Below are positions 48,167 to 55,481 of a DNA stretch of 64,000 nucleotides, piece after piece. The notes under the pieces are model-generated. The model made no database searches and was not told where the DNA came from. It saw nothing but the letters and a program-made list of their open reading frames with translations. Source of the stretch: Peptococcaceae bacterium CEB3 (lineage in GTDB: Bacteria; Bacillota; Desulfitobacteriia; Desulfitobacteriales; Desulfitobacteriaceae); contig LDXJ01000052.1 in NCBI GenBank assembly GCA_001029295.1, forward strand, positions 29 to 64,028, given 5' to 3'. A program made the position numbers and the translations under genes. Within the stretch, counting starts at the first letter, position 1. Every line of letters begins with the position of its first letter.

Positions 48167-48274
48167 TCATAATCCGGCCGGAATACTATTTGGCTTTTTC
48201 CACATTTGCACCCAACGGCACTGTTCACACGAGCAATTCGTATACCTTTTGATGGACGAAGAAATCCGTCTCAT
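48167..48274 (-). CDS. Possible small cysteine-containing peptide (35 aa)
   Basis: ATG 48274 with an upstream AGGAGGG site opens a 35-residue frame with a compact cysteine motif (NCSCEQC) and a basic N-terminus. It is the first frame after the divergent promoter at 48310-48337. Short, so only moderately supported. Confidence 0.4.
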   Translation of the reverse strand: MRRISSSIKRYTNCSCEQCRWVQMWKKPNSIPAGL

Positions 48275-48309
48275 CAAACGTTCTCGCCCTCCTCTCTGTG
48301 GTTTCGTAT

Positions 48310-48337
48310 ATTATATTATATCATATATTATTAGCAA
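48310..48337 (-). promoter_or_regulatory. Leftward promoter of the divergent region
   Basis: TTGCTA (48332-48337) and TATAAT (48310-48315) 16 bp apart on the minus strand, with TGATATAATATAATA of the operator type overlapping. Confidence 0.6.
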
Positions 48338-48343
48338 TCGCTA

Positions 48344-48380
48344 TTGCTTTTTCCCGGCCATGGTATATAATATTATCACA
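48344..48380 (+). promoter_or_regulatory. Rightward promoter/operator of the HD protein operon
   Basis: TTGCTT (48344-48349), 16 bp, TATAAT (48366-48371); TATAATATTATCACA overlaps and follows the -10, the same arrangement as at 1981 and 32672. Confidence 0.8.
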
Positions 48381-48402
48381 ACTAAGGAAAGGGGTGCCTC
48401 TC

Positions 48403-49281
48403 ATGTATGCTCAGGGGGATTTTGTCGATAAGACTTTTTATCTCGCCAATGTGCAGCAAGGTTATACAAACAACCAAGGTAAGCCATACCTTTGCATTGC
48501 CCTGGCGGACCAGGACGAGGATTTGGACGGCCACTATTGGGATATGGAAATCGGGAATCTCGGTGCCGAAAAGGGGGATTGTGCCCGAGTTCAGGGCACC
48601 ATTCAGGTGTTCAATGGGTCTGTCCAGCTGAAAATCACCAGTCTGCACAAAGTGGCTCCTGTGGATATGATGCGCGAGGGTCGAACACCCCTAGATGAGC
48701 TAATGACCCGACTGGATCGTGTTGTCGCCCATATTCCAGCGGACTCGATTTCCAATGATTTGTGGGAGAGGTTCGTGCAAACCGACATGTTTCGAGACTT
48801 TGTCAACGCACCTGCGGCCATGACCATGCATCACAACTATAAGCACGGACTTCTGGAGCATAGCGTTTCCGTAGCCGATATCGTGATGCCCCGACTCCCG
48901 GAAGACGAGTTTGGAATCGGAACGGTGGCCGCCATCATGCACGATATCGGCAAGGTGGACACCTATGCTTTCGAGGGACCGGCCGTCGTGATGACGGATC
49001 AGGGAAAAATGCTGGGACATATCGTTTTAGGCGTCATGAGGCTCCAACCCTTGCTGGAGGGTTTCCCGGACGCATTCAAGACTGTTTTCCTCAACGCTGT
49101 GGTCGGCCACCACGGCAAATATGAATGGGGTTCGCCCGAATTGCCTAAAACCCGCTTTGCTTGGCTCTTGCATTGGGCCGACCAGTTAGATTCGGTCAGT
49201 CAACATATTGTGGACATGCGGGATTGGAATGGCTGGATGTCCGGGGACAAGATGTTTAGGACGGAGTTGTTAAGGTTTTAG
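48403..49281 (+). CDS. HD-domain nuclease-like protein with OB fold (YhaM-like)
   Basis: 292 residues from ATG 48403 (GGAAAGGGG). An OB-type N-terminal region (YLCIALADQDEDLDGHYWD…RVQGTIQVFNGSVQLKI) is followed by an HD domain (HHNYKHGLLEHSVSVADI…IMHDIGK…HHGKYEWGSPELPKT). This is the architecture of YhaM 3'-5' exoribonucleases. It may process RNA or DNA for the element. Well expressed judging from its promoter. Confidence 0.75.
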   Translation: MYAQGDFVDKTFYLANVQQGYTNNQGKPYLCIALADQDEDLDGHYWDMEIGNLGAEKGDCARVQGTIQVFNGSVQLKITSLHKVAPVDMMREGRTPLDELMTRLDRVVAHIPADSISNDLWERFVQTDMFRDFVNAPAAMTMHHNYKHGLLEHSVSVADIVMPRLPEDEFGIGTVAAIMHDIGKVDTYAFEGPAVVMTDQGKMLGHIVLGVMRLQPLLEGFPDAFKTVFLNAVVGHHGKYEWGSPELPKTRFAWLLHWADQLDSVSQHIVDMRDWNGWMSGDKMFRTELLRF

Positions 49282-49363
49282 GGGGCAATTTTGTGCACCT
49301 GCCCCGCCTTTCAAAACAAAAAGCAGTGCAAACATCTAAAATCTTTGGAAAGGATGATTCGGA

Positions 49364-49486
49364 ATGTGTAAATGTCGGACCTGTGACGGCACGGCCTGTC
49401 AATGTTCTAAGTGTCCAAACAAGAGCTGCATTTATCTCAAGTATGATTTGTGCCGTAAACGAGAGGTGTTGCGCCGTGAATCGTAA
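49364..49486 (+). CDS. Cysteine-rich 40-residue peptide
   Basis: ATG 49364, preceded by GGAAAGGATG, encodes a 40-residue peptide with eight cysteines, mostly in CxC and CxxC spacing (MCKCRTCDGTACQCSKC…C…C), then a basic tail. It could bind zinc or another metal, or act as an oxidisable partner of the thioredoxin-like protein whose start overlaps it by 11 bp. Too short for family assignment. Confidence 0.6.
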   Translation: MCKCRTCDGTACQCSKCPNKSCIYLKYDLCRKREVLRRES

Positions 49487-49859
49487 GCGAGTTATGGTCA
49501 CCGTTTTAGCGGTATTCGTGATTCTTTTGACATTAACTGTGGTCCCAAAGACTGGGTACAGGGTTTACAAATCCGACGGGTCTATCATAACGCTCGTCCC
49601 GTCTAAGCAGCATCCCCTAATTTTCTTTGCCACTTGGTGTCCTCACTGCCAGCAAGACCTGGCCAACAAAATTAATCCGAACGCTTATTATATTGACACA
49701 TTTACGCGGGAACCGAACCCAAAAGCTAGTTTTGCCGCCGTCCGAAACTTTGTCAAGGTTTATCACGCTGACCCAGACTTAAGCCGCTATTTTGTCAGTG
49801 TGGATAAGCAGCCTCGTGGGGTCCCGCACGTGCCATTCATAGAAAAGGGGGTCTTTTAA
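49476..49859 (+). CDS. Membrane-anchored thioredoxin-like protein
   Basis: 127 residues from GTG 49476 (GAGAGGTG seven bases upstream). A basic start and one membrane helix (about 7-27) are followed by a thioredoxin fold with FFATWCPHC and a late GVPHVPF cis-Pro loop. It is probably extracytoplasmic and acts on cysteines of secreted or surface proteins. Unlike the CxxC-less protein at 11598 it should be redox-active. The longer frame from 49293 only covers the cysteine-rich gene. Confidence 0.75.
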   Translation: MNRKRVMVTVLAVFVILLTLTVVPKTGYRVYKSDGSIITLVPSKQHPLIFFATWCPHCQQDLANKINPNAYYIDTFTREPNPKASFAAVRNFVKVYHADPDLSRYFVSVDKQPRGVPHVPFIEKGVF

Positions 49860-50029
49860 TGTTTACCGCTATGATTTTAGTTGTTGAAACCAACGAATCC
49901 CACCCGGTCTACGGCAAGTTTGAAACCCGCGCCGAGGCAATCGAAGCGGCAAAAAATTTGGCTTCGGTGTTGATGGAGACTTATGGAGGCAAATATACTT
50001 TTGATTTTATAGTGAGCCCGTTGGCGTAA
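49859..50029 (+). CDS. Small protein (56 aa), unknown function
   Basis: ATG 49859 overlaps the stop of the thioredoxin-like gene (TAATG) with AAAAGGGGG upstream. 56 residues in a strand-helix-strand pattern (MFTAMILVVETNESHPVYGKF…AEAIEAAKNLASVL…KYTFDFIV). Translationally coupled, hence probably real; not recognised. Confidence 0.6.
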   Translation: MFTAMILVVETNESHPVYGKFETRAEAIEAAKNLASVLMETYGGKYTFDFIVSPLA

Positions 50030-50050
50030 ACAAAGAGGGGGCACGTGACC

Positions 50051-50302
50051 ATGAAACACCAGTATTTCACTCCCCCAGATCACGGTTGTGATAAAGAGCA
50101 ATATTGCCTCATTTGCGACGGCGGTCTCGCCGTATGCAAGGTTTGCCACCTGGCCGAGGGGACATTGACCACGGATTGCCCGGGCGAGCCAGTGCCTCCG
50201 AATCTAGAGGATTTGATCTATTCCGGGGAACTGGATTATAGGGACGGCCGAGGATGGGTCAGCGAGGCGAACCCCACGAATCAGTCATTGTTAAGGGCCT
50301 GA
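50051..50302 (+). CDS. Small zinc-binding-type protein
   Basis: 83 residues from ATG 50051 (AGAGGGGGC). Four cysteines in CLICDGGLAVCKVCHLAEGTLTTDC with nearby histidines suggest a zinc site. Similar small proteins of unknown role are common in phage and plasmid accessory DNA. From its stop to the IS-like element (50303-50540) I see no gene. Confidence 0.65.
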   Translation: MKHQYFTPPDHGCDKEQYCLICDGGLAVCKVCHLAEGTLTTDCPGEPVPPNLEDLIYSGELDYRDGRGWVSEANPTNQSLLRA

Positions 50303-50540
50303 TCAGAGTCGCTACCATGCCTAGAGTATGCCTTTCGGGATGGCAGCCGGAATAGACGGCAAAAAGTATAAGTGTCAACGATCAACTAATCGCTGCTTAG
50401 TTCAGCACCAAAACGGAGAGTGCCCAGACAACTCCTGACGGTTTAAAGAGTTGGGATGTTTCTTGCATAGACCAATGCAAGTGGTGGAGGAAAGGGGTTC
50501 GCTGGTTGGCAATTCCAGCGGATGATTCCAGTGCAGAAAC

Positions 50541-52495
50541 CCCCTGATTTTTTGGTCCAAAGGCAGGAATTCGCCCCTGGTATGCCGAATTGTACAGTAT
50601 GACGGACATATTATGAGGTATCTGGATATATTCTGTATATATGGTTATTTGAGGTGATTGTTGCCATGTTTAGAGAGAATACGTTACATAGACAAGAGAA
50701 ATTGTTTAATAATTTGAGTGGAATGGACCCCCGCTATAAAAGGAGACTGGAAGAAAGTTGGGCTGGACTGTTTTATAAGCATGTTTTTTGTCAGATTGAC
50801 GAGAGGTTGTTTTCTCCTCTTTATTCGAGTGATAATGGACGTCCCAATTTTCCTATCAACATCTTGGTTGCGCTCGAAATCATCAAGCATTTGAAGAACT
50901 TTACGGATGAAGTGCTTTTTGATGCGTTTGCCTACGACTTTCAAATTTCCTACGCCTTGGGCCTACGTAATATCGGCGAACGTTATTTTGCACGCAGAAC
51001 CTTCTATGATTTTCGGGCCAGACTGTATCAATACACCTTGGAACACCCCAAGGAAGGAAGTGTGATCTTTCAACAGTTTGAAACACTCGTTCAACACTTC
51101 ATTGAAGTCGCTCAACTGGATACCGAGGAACAGAGAATGGATTCAACTCAGATTATGTCGAACATCAAGCGGGCTGGTCGACTCGCCTTGGCTTATGATG
51201 TTTTGCTTCAAGGAATCAAGGCATGTCCCTTAGAAATCCTTGGTTCTGAGTTTAAAGAGGTCTTAGATCCACATTACAAGACGAATCTTCTCTATAAATT
51301 GAAAGATACCGAAGCCTCGTCACGCCTGGAAAAACTCTTGAATTTAGGCGGTGAATTGAGCCAACTCGTAAAAGACAACTTGGAATTACAAGGGCGTCTA
51401 GAAATTCAAGTACTCGTTCGCTTTATAAAGGAACAAACGGTTCATGATGACGAACGTAACGTGTGGCTCGCGAAAGAAAATAAAGATATCACCGCAAGTT
51501 CCCTTCAATCCGCTTTCGACGCAGAGGCAACGTATCGGAAAAAGGCGGGCAAGAGTCACGTTGGCTTTGTGGTTAATCTCACCGAGACCTGCGCTGATAA
51601 TAATCCTGTTCAAATTGTGACAGACTACCAAGTGGAGCCCAATAGCACAAGTGATGTTAAAATGGCCGGTGAGAGTCTCGAAAAACTCCAAGAAACAACT
51701 CCAATGAACGATCTTTACGTGGACGGTGGGTATTATAGCAGCGATCTCGTGAAAAAAGCGGAAGGACAGGGAGTTCAACTCCATTACACGGATATGACGG
51801 GGCGGAACGTCACCTCGAACAAACTGCCTTACAACGTCTTTAGTATTGAGCACTTCGAAAGGATCTTGAGCTGTCCGAAATTGCAGGCGCCCTTGCGGAG
51901 TAACTTTGATTCCAAGAGCGGCATCTTGAGCGCCCACTTTGACATAAATGTCTGCATGCAATGTCCCTTAAAGGATCAATGTCCGGTCAAGTTTCAAAAA
52001 AGGGATACCGTATTGCGCGTCAGCCAGAAAAGCCTCATGGCCGAAGATACTCGTTTAATCCTGATGGATAAAAAGGATCGAAGCGAAAACGGTAGTAAAC
52101 GTGCCGCTATCGAAGGAACCAATTCCGCTTTTAAACGGGCGCATGGAGCTGGGAAACTTAAAGTTAGAGGTTTAGTACGCTGTAGTTTGGTTATGGGCTT
52201 GAAAACGATCGCTCATAACTTCCACCAGATCGTTCGTTTCCTCCAAGGTGATACTCGTCAAAAGTGCAGCAGAAAAAATATAGACCTACACCAAGGGATA
52301 CTTGCGGCCATTTAGAGAAAATGACGGGTTGGAGAGAAGAAATATCCCTCGCATAACGAAAATAGCGCTATTTTCTAAGAGTATTCCCTGATCTTGAGGA
52401 GCGCAGGATCTACAAGCTGGCAAAAGTCGTTTGGATGGGCAGTCAAATGGGAATGAGACTGCTATCTTTTAGACTTTTTGCAGTGAAATCAGCGG
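50541..52495 (+). mobile_element. IS1182-family-like insertion element
   Basis: The transposase gene at 50666 plus flanking non-coding DNA. A weak inverted-repeat pair is visible: CCCCTGATTT at 50541 and the complement of AAATCAGCGG ending at 52495. No target duplication was recognised, so the borders are tentative. The right border lies just before a tRNA fragment. Base composition and codon use of the transposase are more AT-rich than neighbouring replicon genes, fitting recent arrival. Confidence 0.5.
50666..52315 (+). CDS. IS1182-family DDE transposase
   Basis: 549 residues, full length for the family. The N-terminal region (FVCQIDERLFSPLYSS-like, read here FCQIDERLFSPLYSS) and IKHLKNFTDEVLFDAF are typical; the DDE residues fit QRMDSTQIMSN, VDGGYYSSD and AIEGTNSAFKRAHG. 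A cysteine cluster (CMQCPLKDQCPVKF) lies before the last acidic residue. ATG 50666 is chosen for GAGGTGA at eight bases. It cuts and joins IS ends. The gene looks intact. Confidence 0.85.
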   Translation: MFRENTLHRQEKLFNNLSGMDPRYKRRLEESWAGLFYKHVFCQIDERLFSPLYSSDNGRPNFPINILVALEIIKHLKNFTDEVLFDAFAYDFQISYALGLRNIGERYFARRTFYDFRARLYQYTLEHPKEGSVIFQQFETLVQHFIEVAQLDTEEQRMDSTQIMSNIKRAGRLALAYDVLLQGIKACPLEILGSEFKEVLDPHYKTNLLYKLKDTEASSRLEKLLNLGGELSQLVKDNLELQGRLEIQVLVRFIKEQTVHDDERNVWLAKENKDITASSLQSAFDAEATYRKKAGKSHVGFVVNLTETCADNNPVQIVTDYQVEPNSTSDVKMAGESLEKLQETTPMNDLYVDGGYYSSDLVKKAEGQGVQLHYTDMTGRNVTSNKLPYNVFSIEHFERILSCPKLQAPLRSNFDSKSGILSAHFDINVCMQCPLKDQCPVKFQKRDTVLRVSQKSLMAEDTRLILMDKKDRSENGSKRAAIEGTNSAFKRAHGAGKLKVRGLVRCSLVMGLKTIAHNFHQIVRFLQGDTRQKCSRKNIDLHQGILAAI

Positions 52496-52529
52496 ATATA
52501 TTCTCGAATTTCCGATGGCAAAAGAGGCA

Positions 52530-52577
52530 AAGGGTTAGACATGGTATACCCGGGTGCAATTCCCGGCAGGTCCACCA
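52530..52577 (+). pseudogene. 3' fragment of a tRNA gene
   Basis: CCGGG-TGCAATT-CCCGG forms a T-arm, then CAGGTCC, A, CCA. The matching 5' acceptor (GGACCTG) and an anticodon stem are not present upstream; the IS-like element ends about 35-45 bp before. A truncated tRNA 3' half. Confidence 0.65.
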
Positions 52578-52580
52578 AAC

Positions 52581-52654
52581 GCCGACTTAATTTAATGGCA
52601 GAATAGCTGCCCTGTAAGCAGCGAGTTTCGGTTCGAGTCCGAAAGTCGGCTCCA
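52581..52654 (+). tRNA. tRNA-Thr (anticodon TGT), with C at position 33
   Basis: Acceptor GCCGACT/AGTCGGC (7 pairs), four-pair D-stem, anticodon stem GCTGC/GCAGC with loop CCTGTAA, T-arm TTCGG/CCGAA with TTCGAGT loop, and an encoded CCA after discriminator T. The anticodon reads TGT. Position 33, almost always U, is C here, so function is uncertain. It sits between two tRNA fragments, so the cluster has decayed. Confidence 0.8.
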
Positions 52655-52666
52655 AAAAACTTTCAC

Positions 52667-52706
52667 GGAGAGTTGGCAGAGTGGCCTATTGCGGCTGTTT
52701 TGAAAA
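52667..52706 (+). pseudogene. 5' half of a tRNA-Ser (TGA)
   Basis: GGAGAGTTGGCAGAGTGG and a following GGCTGTTTTGAAAA match the acceptor, D-arm and anticodon-loop region of a serine tRNA. After the loop the sequence changes to a protein-coding fragment; the anticodon 3' stem, variable arm and T-arm are missing. Confidence 0.65.
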
Positions 52707-52930
52707 AAGAGAGGTATCCGACAATGACAAATTCACTCGAACACTTAATCGAACAAACTATGCAAATGAAGCCTGACCGAATGCTTGTCTCGGAAATTCG
52801 GGGGCTGGATGAGGTGGAACTGCTTTTGAAAACGGCATCCGGTCACCATGGGACAATTACGACTATCCATGCGGTTACGCAAGACCGTCAAAAAAGGCAG
52901 CCTAACCATGTTGTACAGTGCGTCCGTTAA
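52702..52930 (+). pseudogene. Fragment of a second TadA/CpaF-type ATPase
   Basis: About 60 codons encode TNSLEHLIEQTMQMKPDRMLVSEIRG…ASGHHGTITTIHA, the stretch around the Asp/His boxes of VirB11/CpaF ATPases. It matches the corresponding part of the intact TadA at 15773 in style but not in sequence, so it comes from another copy. It is fused at its 5' side to the tRNA-Ser half and runs out before the next gene. Not functional. Confidence 0.75.
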
Positions 52931-53477
52931 TTTATTCCAATTCGGTATCGGGCTGGCTTTAATCGTTTTGAATTTGCGCCACGGTTTTTCCGGCTTGCTC
53001 TTCATCCCTTTTGTGCTTTCCGAGTCTATTCAAATGCTGCTCTTGCTGCCCGGGATGCCGTGGAAGGCGCCGCTTCAAGCGATTCACGCTCGACCCGCCG
53101 ATGTGATCATTGCCCTATTGAGCGCAAATTTCTGGCTGATTTGGAACATATGGAAACCGGTCGGCGGCACCTGGGCTACCTCTGGGTGGGTCTCAATACC
53201 AAGTGCCATGCTGTACGTTTTGGGATTCGCTCTCAGTCTGGTCAGCACAATATATCTCTATCCGTCTTTCTCTGTGTTGCCCGAAAGGCGGAAATTGGTG
53301 ACGGACGGGCCTTACAAGGTTATTAAGCACCCCATATACACCGGATACGTCTTAATGGCTTTAGGGCAGTCGGCCGCCGGCGGGTCATTGTTTATGTGGC
53401 TTGGGTTTGTGCTAAGCAGCGGGCTGTACTGTTTGCGGGCAAAAAGAGAGGAAAAGGTCCTAACAATGGAGGGATAA
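52908..53477 (+). CDS. Isoprenylcysteine-methyltransferase-like (ICMT/PEMT family) membrane protein
   Basis: 189 residues from ATG 52908 (AAGGCAG). About five hydrophobic segments and the C-terminal signature DGPYKVIKHPIYTGY, with GLYCLRAKREEK after the last helix, fit the ICMT/PEMT-type methyltransferases. These use S-adenosylmethionine to methylate lipids or protein ends. Substrate unknown. It overlaps the end of the TadA fragment, so its former 5' neighbour was lost. Confidence 0.75.
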   Translation: MLYSASVNLFQFGIGLALIVLNLRHGFSGLLFIPFVLSESIQMLLLLPGMPWKAPLQAIHARPADVIIALLSANFWLIWNIWKPVGGTWATSGWVSIPSAMLYVLGFALSLVSTIYLYPSFSVLPERRKLVTDGPYKVIKHPIYTGYVLMALGQSAAGGSLFMWLGFVLSSGLYCLRAKREEKVLTMEG

Positions 53478-53479
53478 AA

Positions 53480-53845
53480 ATGGCGATTTTCCGGGCGTTT
53501 TGCCCATTCTGGCGTGAAAAATGTCTCAATTGTGGTGAGCGCTTTAGCTTTTTCCAGGATTTGATGCGAAATCATGATATGTGTGGAATCAGAATTGCTA
53601 CTTGCCGGAAGTGCCAAACAAAACATTTTAGGGGATTTTCTGAGGACTTGTCTTTGGTTCACCCGTACACGGGCACTAATCAGGGCGTTTGGGAACATGA
53701 GAGTTCGAACAGAATAGTTTTCCCTGTTATTTTAGTCACATCGATCGTAGTTGCAATTTACTCGATCTTGCAGCCCCTGTTTGGCTGGCCTCATTTGCAA
53801 ACTATCTTAAATCATATTGTTGGACCCATGCGTAGCCCTAACTGA
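53480..53845 (+). CDS. Zinc-ribbon membrane protein
   Basis: 121 residues from ATG 53480, directly after the methyltransferase stop. An N-terminal ribbon (CLNCGERF…CRKCQTKH) is followed by one membrane helix (about 85-105). Such proteins are common and poorly understood; it could be regulatory for the methyltransferase neighbour. Confidence 0.65.
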   Translation: MAIFRAFCPFWREKCLNCGERFSFFQDLMRNHDMCGIRIATCRKCQTKHFRGFSEDLSLVHPYTGTNQGVWEHESSNRIVFPVILVTSIVVAIYSILQPLFGWPHLQTILNHIVGPMRSPN

Positions 53846-53868
53846 GTACAGAAAGGGATGACAGCAAA

Positions 53869-54234
53869 ATGGACGAAGCGGAAATTTGTTGCTCTTGCGG
53901 GGCAGAGTTCACCTGGGAGGAAGTCAAGGCAAAGGGCCAACCTGCCGATGTCGAAGGGATGCTCAACTTTCTGGAACGGCAGACCGGCGAATCTTTCGAG
54001 GATTGGAACATCACGGAGGCTTATTTTCATGAGTGCGCTTGCGGGCGTGGATTCGTCGTAGCAGAAGTGCCTGATGCGTGTAACCCTGATGAAAATGGAG
54101 ATACAGCCCCGGCCTATTTAACCCTTGGGTTGCACGGAAAGGCGGAAAAGACCGAACGGTTTCTACCGCTAAGGATTCAGAAACAGGCGGACAAAGAGGT
54201 GCTTCTCAAGCGAGATACGCTGAGGTTAGTTTAA
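53869..54234 (+). CDS. Cysteine-containing protein of unknown function
   Basis: 121 residues with cysteine pairs at both ends of a helical middle (ICCSCGAEFTW … HECACGRGF), likely one zinc site, then AEVPDACNPDENGDTAPAYLTLG. The last motif is repeated, degraded, just after the stop (54235-54318). Not recognised. Confidence 0.6.
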   Translation: MDEAEICCSCGAEFTWEEVKAKGQPADVEGMLNFLERQTGESFEDWNITEAYFHECACGRGFVVAEVPDACNPDENGDTAPAYLTLGLHGKAEKTERFLPLRIQKQADKEVLLKRDTLRLV

Positions 54235-54318
54235 GTGGCCGCTGAAATTCCAGAAATGTGCGAGCCGGATGAAAATGGATATTCGGCACCAGCATATCTA
54301 ACGTTGGGGTGGCAGTAA
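54235..54318 (+). pseudogene. Partial duplicate of the preceding gene's 3' part
   Basis: The frame VAAEIPEMCEPDENGYSAPA…TLGWQ then stop repeats the segment VAEVPDACNPDENGDTAPA…TLGLHG of the gene before it. It is about 27 codons long and has drifted, so an old partial tandem duplication. Confidence 0.7.
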
Positions 54319-54435
54319 CCTAGACATCCCAAGCCAGGGGAGTGAGATTCCCCGTAGCGGCAAACGTGTCCTCACTGAAGCGGAATATAACGCATTAGTC
54401 CGGCGGGTTTTCCAAACACAAGGGAGTGATAAGCA

Positions 54436-54747
54436 GTGATTAACGGGAGCGACCTCAAACTGGTGAAAATTGAGCGTCATGGGGGATATTTGGGCGAGTG
54501 GTTTTGCTTCTATAAGTACAAAGAGGAGTGCGAACCGGAGGCGAACAAAGTCCGGTGGCCTAACCCAGAGGACAGGTGGTACGAAGATTATCTGGTTGAG
54601 AAGCAAATCCTACAAGCAATCGCCGGCGGGGCTGAGTTTGTAGACGAGGAGAACATCTTTAAGATTCACAATTGTGAACATAAATGGGTCCGGGTTGGTT
54701 ATGATGTCGTATGCAATGAATGCGGCATCAATATAAAAAATACGTGA
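54436..54747 (+). CDS. Small protein with C-terminal zinc motif, unknown function
   Basis: 103 residues from GTG 54436 (AAGGGAGTG). The end (HNCEHKWVRVGYDVVCNECGI) suggests a zinc-ribbon-like C-H…C-x-x-C site; the body is Trp- and Glu-rich. Typical of accessory phage/plasmid proteins. Not recognised. Confidence 0.6.
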   Translation: MINGSDLKLVKIERHGGYLGEWFCFYKYKEECEPEANKVRWPNPEDRWYEDYLVEKQILQAIAGGAEFVDEENIFKIHNCEHKWVRVGYDVVCNECGINIKNT

Positions 54748-54766
54748 AAAAGCAGAGATATTTGGT

Positions 54767-55036
54767 ATGGACTCAAAATTCAAACCCGGCGACTTGGTCC
54801 TATGGACTTCTCAAGTCAGAGGCATAGAGAAGCGCAAAACCGGCACGTTCATTCGAATTGTCGGCATAAACGAAGACGCTTTCGCGGGCCTGCGGATCAA
54901 AGCAAACCGGCGCAAGGGACAGCAATACAACAGGGTCTCCGTCCGCGCCCTGGTCGAAGTCCCACGCGGCGGGAAAAGTATTCTCACTGACTTCTACACA
55001 CCCCGATTGGAGGTGATTAAACATGCTTCGCGTTAA
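54767..55036 (+). CDS. Small basic protein, unknown function
   Basis: 89 residues; the start FKPGDLVLWTSQVRG…RKTGTFIRIVGIN suggests a small beta-barrel (SH3/KOW-like). No strong ribosome binding site is visible. It overlaps the next gene by 14 bp. Not recognised. Confidence 0.5.
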   Translation: MDSKFKPGDLVLWTSQVRGIEKRKTGTFIRIVGINEDAFAGLRIKANRRKGQQYNRVSVRALVEVPRGGKSILTDFYTPRLEVIKHASR

Positions 55037-55469
55037 ACAGTTTGTACCGCCTAATTTTAAGCACGAATGGGCCTATTGGCGGGATCTCTGCAAAGAGGGT
55101 GCGGCCATTAGTATTCCGTGGTGTGAAAACCCGTTAGAGCCTCCCGCAGCTGGTGATGTCCGGCAAATGTTTGGCCGCGAATTCATTACCGGGGAATACG
55201 ATGAGATCGAAAATATTGTCGCCAACCTCAATCACGAGGTTAAAGATCGCGAATACGATTTTCAGGAACCTATCGACAACAGTGTTGAATACCTTTTAAT
55301 GTTCAACGACCATGTGCTGGCCTTTCTGTCCGGCGCCGACGAGTATTTGGGCCAAGGCGAGTCGGAGACATATTTTACCCTTAAGGGGATCGCCTTGTTG
55401 GATAACAAGGTTACAACAGACGAGCTTGCCGAAATTGTCGGCTGGTTCAAAGAGATATTTGTTTTTTAG
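55023..55469 (+). CDS. Protein of unknown function before gyrB
   Basis: 148 residues, acidic, no membrane segment or motif recognised (WAYWRDLCKEG … MFGREFITGEYDEIENI). GGAGG precedes ATG 55023. It ends 12 bp before gyrB and is likely co-transcribed with it. Confidence 0.6.
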   Translation: MLRVKQFVPPNFKHEWAYWRDLCKEGAAISIPWCENPLEPPAAGDVRQMFGREFITGEYDEIENIVANLNHEVKDREYDFQEPIDNSVEYLLMFNDHVLAFLSGADEYLGQGESETYFTLKGIALLDNKVTTDELAEIVGWFKEIFVF

Positions 55470-55481
55470 GGGGGCCTCTTA

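Noticed and set aside
50303-50540. Possible further gene or tRNA left of the IS-like element
   Set aside because: No open frame with a ribosome binding site and no complete cloverleaf could be built there.
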